Assembly (NCBI GenBank): GCA_964059195.1
Contig: CAXKWD010000002.1
Location: 155,138,422 to 155,202,421 of the forward strand
Direction: 5' to 3'
DNA from: Ectobius pallidus
Taxonomy: Eukaryota > Arthropoda > Insecta > Blattodea > Ectobiidae
Length of the DNA stretch: 64,000 nucleotides
Below, piece after piece: positions 54,731 to 64,000 of this stretch (within the stretch, counting starts at the first letter, position 1; each line of letters opens with the position of its first letter). The position numbers and the translations under genes were made by a program. The notes beneath the pieces are model-generated. The model did not search any database and was not told where the DNA came from. It worked only from the letters and a program-made list of their open reading frames with translations.

Positions 54731-55969
54731 TCCAACACATGATAGGTGGCCTTTGGCCGGGCTATGCCCACTATCCCAGTCCGAGCGAAGTTTTGCTCAT
54801 AGGCAAATGCCGGACTGGCTAATAATCCCCTCACACAGATACACGCACTGCTACATACATTAGAAAACATCTCTACACGATACTAAACAAACATAGCAAA
54901 CGACAAGCAATCGACTTCATGGCAAGAAAGTCAAACCCGCGCTAATACACAACGACACAAGTACACAGCCCAAACATGTCAATTTCACCACACATCCCAT
55001 CAGGATGTACATAAGGGCACTATTAGGTAAACACATCAAACAAATGGTTACCAAAATTTGGTTTGACCGGAGGTGATAAGCTTCATTGCTTGGCACTCCG
55101 GGGGACATAGGCCTACATTTCGTTTTCATTCCTCTGCATTTTTTTTATCTATTTTAGACGGGACAGACAGGGACAGACTACCATAGGGTAACAGAGTAAA
55201 AGATTATTAAGAAAAGAAAATGGAAGTAATTAAAATTGGTAAGAAATATTTACTAGAGACCAATTTCATTGCTGTGTTGATGAAGAAAGGTTCATAAAAA
55301 GATAATTTCAGTTCTTTAGAAAGATGTGAAAAATATAAAAGAAAGTGTGAATTTTGTGTGGTAAGAGCATATCTACACATATAGTATTGATGGTTGTTGT
55401 TACAGTTAAAAGTGCTTAATAAGTAAAATTGGAACAACTAAAATTTGTTGTAACTAGAATTGGAAAAAGAAAAGAAGTAAAAAGATAGCTATTGATTTAC
55501 AATAAGAACTTGTTAATTGTTTTGAAAATTGTTCTCTTCATATTGTATTGTTGAAATTAAGACACTAGAACCACCCAATTCTCCATTGTTTAAAAGCTAG
55601 TCGAGAGGCATAAATTGTGTGAAAGGTTAAGAAAAAGAAAAAATAATAATTAATCAGCGGATTGATAATAATATAATTAAAAGTAATTGTGGATGGTGCC
55701 CATAAAAATAAGTATACCACACTAGAAAAGAAACTTGAGGAATTAGTAAGAGTTCCTTATGGTGAAGAAATTTAGAAACACCCTGTAATATTGTTGGAAA
55801 GTTTAAATGTATTCTTTGTGTCTTCACGTCGCTTTAAGTTGAGAGTACAGGGTTTGCTCTCGTAATCATCGGTCATTGCCACAGATGGTGATCATAAGAT
55901 ATAGACTTTGTTACGTAAAATAAATGTTAAATACCGAGGACTCTGAACTCGCGTATTTATATATTAAAT
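54731..55969. other. LINE 3' UTR-like sequence and unassigned AT-rich DNA
   Basis: 54731-55140 reads like the LINE 3' UTR. 55200-55960 is A-rich with no gene, except that its end may be the EN-RT linker of the next LINE. Confidence 0.4.
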
Positions 55970-57450
55970 TATTTAAATCCCTCACACAGTATCTCCAAGA
56001 GAGGTCAGAAAAACTATAGAAAATAACTTGAATCCTAGTAAGGCCTGGTTTTGATCTAATAACTGGTCGTATCATGAAAGAACTGCCATATAAAGCTATG
56101 ATTTTTCTGGCATTCATATTTAATGCAATAATTAGGTCGGGATACTATCCAAGATCTTGGAAAATATCACAAATTATCCTCATTCATAAATCAGGAAAAT
56201 CTTCAAATGAAGTTAAATCTTATAGACCTATAAGTTTATTACCTGTTATTTCTAAATTGTTTGAGAAAATTCTCCTGGCCAGACTTAAACCACTCCTGGC
56301 TGACATAATTCCCGACCATCAATTTGGATTTCAAGCACAGCACTCAGCCATAGAACAAGTGCATAGAGTAACAGATGTCATTCACAATGCATTTGAAAAT
56401 AAGAAATACCTTTCAGCAGCATTTCTAGATATTAGTCAAGCTTATGATAAAGTTTGGCGTACTGGATTGCTATTCAAAATAAAAACGTTCTTACCCCATT
56501 CGTTTTATAGTGTGCTTCAATCATCCCTAGAAAAAAGATTATTTCAAATTAAATTTGAAGACAGCCTATCGGATCTCTACCCTATTAACTCTGGAATTCC
56601 ACAAGGAAGTGTTCTTGGTCCGATATTGTATTTACTCTACACTGCAGATTTGTCCATGAATGCACCTACAACTATAGCCACTTTTGCTGATGATACAGCA
56701 GGTTTAGCAGTCCATGAAGATTTAACTATAGCATCACACCACATACAAGATTATCTAATTCAATTGGAGATTTGGCTTAAAAAGTGGAGAATAAAAATTA
56801 ATGAAGATAAAAGTCTACATGTAACTTTCACGCTATGACGAGGCACTTGCACTTCAGTAAGAATCAACGGTAAGACAATACCTCAGTCAGAAGTTAAATA
56901 TTTGGGTATAGGCTACACCTTGATCGTCGTTTGACCTGAAAAAAGCATATAAGTATCAAACGCAAACAACTAAAGCTAAAACTCAGCAAATTGTATTGGC
57001 TCCCAGGACCCAAATCAAGCTTATCAACTACGAAGAAACTTCTAATTTACAAATGTATCCTTAAACCAATATGGACTTATGGAATTCAACTTCGGGGTAC
57101 ATCAAGCAACTCCAACGTAGAAATTCTAGAACGTTCCCAATCCAAAACGATATCCTTAATATACCTTCGGGTAAAATAAGGTTGTAACTTGGATAATAAA
57201 TATAAAAAAATAAATCCAAAACGATACGAACTATTGGTAAAATTCCCTGGTATGTCAGTAACAGATATATTTATCAAGATCTTGAAATACCAACAGTAAA
57301 ACGGGAAATATCTAAATACAGTATGGCCTACCAGAATCGTCTAAACAAACTTCCCAATTCATATGCAGTGAATCTTATGAACAATGGGACAAACACGTGT
57401 AGGCTCAATAGAAATAGAGTATTGGACTTTATCTACAGATTTAATTAATA
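55970..57450 (+). pseudogene. Jockey-like LINE ORF2, reverse transcriptase region
   Basis: The open part 56074-56838 contains reverse transcriptase blocks: SYRPISLLPVISKLFE, then FLDISQAYDKVW, GIPQGSVLGPILY and the catalytic FADDT near residue 206. Upstream, a broken linker (SPREVRKTIENNLNP in a shifted frame) starts near 55980. Downstream to 57450, in several frames, are the thumb and C-terminal parts (KLLIYKCILKPIWTYGIQL, and a closing NRVLDFIYRFN). The endonuclease is not seen, so it is 5'-truncated. No target duplication identified. Confidence 0.9.
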
Positions 57451-57935
57451 CGTCAAATAGATGTTATACTATGCAAATATTAACCACTGGGCTTTATTTG
57501 TAACATGTTCATTGTTGTATCCTTATTACTTATTGTTGAACAGATTGTAATGTTGAAGAAACATTTAAAAAATTCAGGGTATTATTTCTTTTAAAGCAGT
57601 AAAGTCAATACGTATTAGCTATGACGACAAAAACCAGGGCAAAATGCAAAGAAGACAAGAATTCGTTTTCTCATTTGTGTGCGATTTCAGACAAGTTATA
57701 TACACTAAAAACTAAAATCAAGCTCCAGAACACTAACATTGTAGGCTTAAGTGTAATAGGTATTGACATTGTGGTCCCAAGTCCGTAAGTTCTTTCCTGG
57801 TTCAGGTAGATGTTATTTTGGCATTTATATGTGAATATATTATGTGACAGGCTCATGTTTCTAGATTTAACGGCGATGACGGTCACAAGCGTAATCTTCA
57901 GTATTTGCGTATTGGTAAATAACCATAAAACCAAC
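57451..57935. other. Intergenic / LINE 3' UTR
   Basis: No gene recognised. Confidence 0.4.
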
Positions 57936-57940
57936 CAACC

Positions 57941-60184
57941 CACAGGGTCCAAAACCCAATTCTAGCTGGACAAAATTAATTTTGGGTAACCCTTGTAAAA
58001 ATAAGTAAACATAGTTGGATCATACTGTATACATGTCCCAGTATCATGAATGGACCTTTAAATTTCGGTAATCTGATGTATGACAGCATGACACATCCTC
58101 AAAGTTGAATGAAAGCCTAATGACTTTGCGGCGAGCGTCAGGCTGTTTATTTCTCAATTAGTTACGTTAGTGAACGATAGCAAGCTGAACAAGTGGATGA
58201 TTCTATTCCTACGGGTTCGTTTATTCTAAGATATGTGGAACTTCTTGATGTAATAATTATACATATTTAGATATTTTTGCGTCCATAATATTAATTTATA
58301 TTCTTGTCGGAATATAACTAAATATTAATTATTTTAAAAAACCTTTAAATTGACTTATAAAAAATGTGCATCAGAATACAAGGTTAAAAACTATTATACA
58401 ATAGTCCAAATCATGGGCTATATGGGGCAATTAACATCAAATTGTGCAACTTGTGCCTTTTTCTGAAAGCTGATTTTTTTTTCAGGAAACCAATAAATAA
58501 TTACTTTTGAAGATTATTTTTTTTATTAAAAACAGAATATTGACTCAGTACACTTCATCAATGTTACCAGCAAAAAGTCCCAACTGAAGACGAATATGAT
58601 GCTTATTTAAGCAATGTTAAGTAAATGCAGCATTATATTTATTGTATATAAAATTTAGGGAGAAGATGAGCGAAATCTCAAGAAAATTTTAGTAAAAAAT
58701 GACATTTTTCGCTTTTTGCCACAAATTAAACTACTAACCATAATTAGCATGCTCTATCATTTTTAAAGTTTACAAGCAATCCTAATTAACATGCTGTATA
58801 TTTTTTATAGCCCTACGCCACTTTTAAGTGCTGAAAATTATGTAATATTTTCGTTCCTCGGTCGCTTTTTAAACCTCATACCATGTGATATTTTTTTTAT
58901 AGACTATGATAACTATTCACATTGCTTAAGTAATCAAAAAAATTATGTGCATTTTTATAGTTCTACTAAGTTATTGTGGCTGTACATTAACGTTTTAAAA
59001 ATTGAATGGATGGCAGATGTGTTCAAGGATATTTCATTTTGAGTCATTAATTCGTATTTTCTACTTAAACTGACAAAAATTAAAGTTCTTTTAACATCCC
59101 CATCCATCAATTTTTCCAATAGAGCATACGACTGCCACAGTGGCTAACTGCATAATATGAATGTGCTGTATTTTAGAAAAATCACGTTCATTATTCAGAC
59201 ACCGCGAATTTTCTAGCGGATAAAAAAAAAATGTTAGGTAATGTGAGATTTAAAGAGCGGAGCGGCAGCAGTCCCCGAATTATGACGCATGATTTTCGAC
59301 ACTAAGGAGCACCGTAGGGCTCTAAAAATTGACTTCATGATAATTAGAATTACTTGTAAACTTTAAAAATTATAGAACTTGTTGGTTACGGTTAATAGTT
59401 CAATTTGCGCATAAAGCGAAAAATGTTATTTTTGATCAAAATTTATGGAGATTTCGTCCATCTTTTCAATAAACTTGATATGCAATAAATTTAATGCTTG
59501 CATTTTCTCAACATTGCTTAAATAAGCATCATATTTGTCTTCAGAAGGGACTTTTTTTTATAGTTCCTTGATGAAGTGTACTGATTAAATGTTCTGCTTT
59601 TAGTAAAAAGAAAAAAACAGCAGTAGCCATTATTATTTCTTGGTTCCTGAAAAAGAAAGTAAGTTTTCAGAAAAAAGGCACAAGTTGCGCAGGTTGATTC
59701 CACCTTATAGCCCGGGAAATTGACTATTGTATAATAATGTTTTAACCTTGTATTCGGATGAACATTTTTGTAAGTCAATTTAATTTTTTTTTAATAATTA
59801 AAATTTAGTTATTTTCCGACAAGAATACAAATTAATATTATGGATATAAAAATCTCTAAATATATATAACTATTACATCAAGAAGTTCCACCTACCTTAG
59901 AATAAACGAATCAGTAGGAATAGAATCATCCACTTGCTCACACTTGCTACCATCCACTGACGAAACTTATTGAGAAATAAGCAGTTTGACTCTCGGCGCA
60001 AAGTCAGCAGGCTTTCATTCAACTCGAGGATGTGTCATACTGTCATACATCAGATTGCCGAAATTTAAAGGTCCATTCGTAGTACTGGGACATGTTTACA
60101 GTATTATCCATCTATGTTTACTTATTTTTACAAGAGTGCCCAAAATAGTTTTGTCCTGCTAGATTCGCGTTTTGGACCACTGTG
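57941..60184. mobile_element. Transib-like element with 0.9-kb terminal inverted repeats
   Basis: The right end reads, on the reverse strand, CACAGTGGTCCAAAAC; the left end reads CACAGGGTCCAAAAC (one base shorter). Both are flanked by the 5-bp CAACC at 57936-57940 and 60185-60189. The arms (57941-58885 and 60184-59235) are alignable base by base over more than 900 bp with scattered changes; only about 350 bp lies between. No transposase. A CACAGTG start with a 5-bp duplication fits Transib (CACWRTG). The superfamily assignment is inferred from the ends. Confidence 0.75.
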
Positions 60185-60189
60185 CAACC

Positions 60190-60723
60190 CAGCAAAAGTT
60201 CTAATATGGAGGATATTTACTTACTACTTACTCAATGACAATGGACAATTCCTAGGCAAGCTAAAGGAATAATATTATTTATTTTATGAAACTCAATTAC
60301 GTACTGTAATAGCTTATACCTTGTCCGCCATGTCTTTGATTGAAAGCAACCAGAACGTTTCGCTGTTCAGTAACAATCTAATTACGCCTACCGAAATTAA
60401 ACATTTTAATCGAATGCAAGAAGCAGTTTTATTAGCAGGCCCTAACAAAATTAATTAACTTCAAAATTAACAGTTGACACTTGCAACTAATCATTGCTAA
60501 TACTGCTGGGAGGTAACAGATTCTAACGAGGCGATATCTAGGAACCTTAATAATAAGAAAACACTATCTATGAGAGAGATCATTACAAAGGATTCAAAAT
60601 TTTAATATCATTTACCGGTATTGTTGATATACAAACTATTATTAGTGTATTGCTTATTCCCAACGGAAGTAGCACAGGAAATAATTTTCTCTCAGAACAT
60701 TAATATGTATGTATAAATATATA
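60190..60723. other. Intergenic
   Basis: 60220-60300 resembles 45405-45480, probably ends of a dispersed repeat. Nothing else recognised. Confidence 0.45.
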
Positions 60724-61022
60724 CTCCGTGGTGTTACATCCCTGGAGGGACTTGGCATACCACCCGACCGCTGCGTCATCTACCGTAGGAAGATGGCAGG
60801 ATTGGGGCACGTGGTCAGTACCCCGACACCCATGGCCGTTAATGGTGGTTTCCATGAACGGAACCCTACTTCTCTGTCAAGTAGCTCCTCAATCTGAATT
60901 ACGAGGCTGAGTGCACCCCTACCAGACCTCCCTACCTCAGAAAAACCGAGGAGGTACCGGGAATCGAACCCAAGCCAAAGGATCTGTAGTCAGCGATGCA
61001 AACCATAAGACCATGCCATGCC
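60724..61022 (-). mobile_element. tRNA-derived SINE, copy 2
   Basis: Same SINE as 6416-6736, more diverged. The reverse-strand B box GGTTCGATTCC at about 60960-60970 is intact; the A box (about 60998-61014) has changes. A 7-bp ATGTATG at 60705-60711 and 61023-61029 may be the duplication. Confidence 0.88.
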
Positions 61023-61029
61023 ATGTATG

Positions 61030-61604
61030 CAATTCCTGTTGGAAATTAAAACTAACTAGTCGAGAAAATAGACAAAAATGACATTCTCTTAATGTAAAGT
61101 GCTTGTAAAAATGAATCGCATCCCCGAAAGGTACTCAACCCAAATAAAATATGATGTAATGCACTCAAATAATCTTTTTTACCCTAAACATGGGCAATAC
61201 AACTTTCTGACTTCGCATTCTGATATAGAATAAAGAGGCCGTATTGAAGGGAGTGCGTATTCAGTTATTCTAACCCGATGCAAAGCGTTATTGTTCACCG
61301 GGCAAGACTGAGTTCCTACAAACAGTGACTAGTTTATAACTACCCCTCAGAGATTTTTTTTGCAAAATAATATTTAAGATATTATAAAAGTTTTAGCTCT
61401 TTAACATAACAATTTCATGTACCATACTTAAATAAAATCGTCAGAGCTGTTTTCGAGAAAATCATTATAAATGTAATTTTCTTAATGTAAAATGTCATTA
61501 AAAGTAAGAGAAAGTCGTCGACAATCTTCGTATCACATCCGCAGAATATACCTAACCTAAATAAAAGTGTTTGTTGTAATACATTTTTTGCACGACGTAA
61601 CTAA
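61030..61604 (+). repeat. Helitron-related debris with a diverged direct repeat
   Basis: 61060-61260 resembles the Helitron interior at 21365-21490 (TTCTGATATAGAATAAAGAGG against TTTTGATGTAGAATAAGAGG). 61455-61595 is a diverged second copy of 61060-61175. Confidence 0.55.
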
Positions 61605-61974
61605 TTAGTGGTACTTACGAATATTGTTGCCTAGGATCGTAGTAACCTGACATTTACGCACGCAATCTGGTTGATATGAAAAAAAAGAAATCTCCGTGCG
61701 GTAAAAATTACAAAAAAAAAAAAAAAACACAAATGCCGTAAATAAAACCATCATAATACAAGCCTTTATGGAGGACCGGAACCAAGGCCCCCAGTTTGTG
61801 GCGACTTTAACAGGACAAATATTAGGTCCACATAACAACTAACATGTGCGAATCACTTTCTGAAATATAACATTCATCTTCAATAGTGTATAAACATAAT
61901 ATTTTCAGCTAATATCTCAACTAATATAAACAAATTGATATAAATAATCATCGTGCAAAAAAAGCATGCAATAC

Positions 61975-62081
61975 CCGTGCCGTAAGCGCATAACGGATCT
62001 CGGAAATTGAATAAACTCGGCGCAAGCGAATCGTTTTCTTTCAAACTCTTTCCTCGATCCGTATGCACCGCTTACGGCACT
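61975..62081. repeat. Short inverted repeat (possible hairpin)
   Basis: GTGCCGTAAGCG at 61977-61988 pairs with CGCTTACGGCAC at 62069-62080; CGGATC/GATCCG inside extends the pairing. Confidence 0.75.
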
Positions 62082-62334
62082 TGTATCGCAATATACTATT
62101 TCGATCTCTAGCTAGGCTGTACACAAACACATACAGACACACACACATATAGATATATACCGTACTACATTGAAAATACAATTTTTTCGGATTCAGAGAA
62201 CCTTAAAACGTGCATTTATGTTAAAATTTCTGCATTGAATTTCGGGGTCGAATGCAATACTCCGTCTAAATATGGTACGGGCAGAGTAAGTGAAAAACAA
62301 TTGGTAAAAGCAAAATAAATATTTGAATGAAGAT

Positions 62335-62341
62335 GATGATG

Positions 62342-62425
<84 letters not shown>

Positions 62426-62430
62426 GCCTT
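62335..62430. repeat. (ATT)n microsatellite
   Basis: A pure ATT run of about 85 bp, followed at 62460-62515 by CTT-rich sequence. Confidence 0.95.
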
Positions 62431-62749
62431 TTTCTTATAGGCTAATTCTTATTTGTGATCGTCTTCGTCTTGGTCTTCTTTTTCTTCATCTTTTTCTTCA
62501 TCTTTTTCTTCTTAATATTACTACTATTTCTAGTATAGGCTACTGCCATTAATATGGGGTCTGCTAATTATAAAATCTCTAGTACCTTATTACTGTCAGT
62601 TCAGATTTCTATCAGAGCATGTCTCTTATTTCATAATATGATTTCCATTTTTCTGTTTCCTATACAGTGATCCGTGGATACGGCTCATGTAAAATAAATG
62701 TTTACTCCCCTATAGCAATTCTGAAACAATAACCTTTTAAAGTAAATTA

Positions 62750-63040
62750 GTAAACGCGCCCGAGCTGAACAAGTGGTTCCGAGTGTTTATGAAAGCTGCC
62801 TGCGACTCGTGATAACTGGAGAGACATGTTCTCGCGAACAGGAGTTGGGAGCATGAAGTCGTGAAGCAAGCATGTAGCTGAAGGTAACAGTGATTTTGGT
62901 GGGCGTGTCAGCAGTGCGAAGATGTACTTTCCACCGCTGTTCTTGGGTGAGCTTATTCCTCTTTCTGTTTGATGTTAACTTACTAAATTATTCAATTTTC
63001 TAAACTTCTCACCCAAATTTGGATTAAAAATTGCCGTCTA
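62750..63040 (+). other. Possible relic of a long-LTR end, counterpart of 5061-5360
   Basis: GGTGGGCGTGTC at about 62899, TTCTTGGGTGAGCTT at about 62941, and TTCTCACCCAAATTTGG about 65 bases later, in the same order as at 5219-5345. LTR relic or host promoter with splice donor: undecided. Confidence 0.3.
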
Positions 63041-64000
63041 AATATTTAGTATGCTTTAAAGTTCAAGTAAAGTTCATTCTTCTGGTTTTCTGGTTTGGCT
63101 ATTGAAATTCTCGCCCACATCATGTAGCAAAGGAACTCAAAATCTGTAATAGTCCATTATGTCTAGTCTGTCCGTCTGCACCGTTCCGTTTAGCTTAAAC
63201 ATTTCTCTTCAGTTCTCCTGCGTTCTAGCCAGTTCAGAATCTTTTAGGAATAAAATGACTAATTATATTACATTTTGAAACAATACCAGGATGCTTCGTA
63301 GCCTAAATTATGAGTACCAGGACGTTTTAATAAAGGTTAAAGTAGAAACAATATGTTTTGAGACTGAGTTTTCAAAGAGGATAAGTTGATTGAAATATGA
63401 GTGAAAGTTCAGTGTTGGATGCTTTTTCTATCATTAATTATGGATGAAAATACAGGGTGATCACAACCGCCTAAGGTAGTAACAGTTAATCGATTATTTT
63501 CGATATGAATCTGAATTTTGGACTAACTTACACTACGTTTTCTGTTAATGATTAAATTTGGAGTAAAACGATTAATGTAGAAAACATTACTAATAGTGCG
63601 TCAGATAAAGAGTGATGCAAATTTGTTAGTGAAAACAGCATTCTTGGAATTTAAAGTAACTTGGAGCTGTCTTCAGTCTACAATGAATAATAATTGAATT
63701 GAATTTACTATTGTAATTGTTGCTTCAACTTTATGTCTCAAGGTCAGTAATGCGTGAATGAAAATCTGTATATATATATTTAAAGGTTAGGGTGTATTTG
63801 AGTATTCCTGGATCTAATAAAAAAACTTTCGGCAAAAGATAGATTTATGCTGCACCCCAGCCAAGCTCCGCCGTTTTGTTAGGTTAGGAACGTTTATGTT
63901 AGTTTAGGAGCAATATACTGAATAGCACGAGGTTTATTATGTCTAATATTGAATTTCTTCTGTGACGAAACCCTAAACCCCACCTTCCCAGGCGGGCCTC
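63041..64000. other. Unassigned sequence to window end
   Basis: No gene. A short GTTAGGTTAGG at about 63880 resembles the insect telomere unit, but only two units. The last 30 bases contain TTCCCAGGCGGGC, related in reverse to about 53059. Confidence 0.4.

Noticed and set aside
63880..63900. Telomeric TTAGG repeat
   Set aside because: Only two imperfect units.
1..64000. CRISPR arrays, bacterial operons or phage genes
   Set aside because: No regularly spaced repeats of that kind; all coding traces belong to eukaryotic mobile elements or integrated virus-like elements.

Overview
This is a 64 kb piece of a large, AT-rich animal genome, almost certainly an insect. No intact host gene is recognisable. 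What can be identified is transposable elements, many nested in one another. The clades present (Ty3/Gypsy, Jockey- and R1/I-like LINEs, mariner with TA duplications, hAT, Helitron, a tRNA-derived SINE) and the frequent TAGGCCTA-type words suggest a large polyneopteran genome such as a cockroach or termite; that placement is an inference.

Layout. 1-4310: reverse-strand Gypsy copy A (LTR 3436-4310), split by a 2.7 kb terminal-inverted-repeat (TIR) transposon that itself holds a hAT MITE. 6416-6736: SINE. 7743-22300: a complete 14.6 kb Gypsy element (copy C) with very long LTRs, a TACC duplication, gag-pol with several frame breaks, a LINE inside its 5' LTR and a Helitron inside its 3' LTR. Each LTR gives the empty site for the insertion in the other. 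22528-23235: TIR element. 23268-26284: a small Gypsy deletion derivative (copy B, GTAT duplication). 26765-27655: hAT-like element containing a fold-back.

28127-47390 is the most unusual block. It has two sequence families (U and V) of long inverted repeats that start with the same word, TAGTCCAG. They flank two degenerate copies of one gene family: an XPG/FEN-like (PIN-fold) nuclease with a cysteine-rich CXC-like tail, at 32356-33542 (+) and 39754-41593 (-). Other elements have landed in this block: a 1.6 kb transposon with CTCA duplications and six copies of a 14-mer, mariner and Tc1-type elements, a reverse Helitron and LINE fragments. I infer that U and V are termini of one superfamily of large nuclease-carrying DNA transposons.

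47860-52900 looks like the relic of a Polinton/adintovirus-like element: a BED finger, a duplicated DUF8207-like gene, a type-B DNA polymerase remnant and a single-BIR (IAP-like) gene, beside a cluster of CRE and E-box palindromes. 53361-57450: three LINE remnants. 57941-60184: a long-TIR element whose right end reads CACAGTG with a 5-bp duplication, as expected of Transib. 60724-61022: second SINE copy. The remainder holds Helitron debris, microsatellites and a possible LTR relic. All coordinates and similarities were read by eye.
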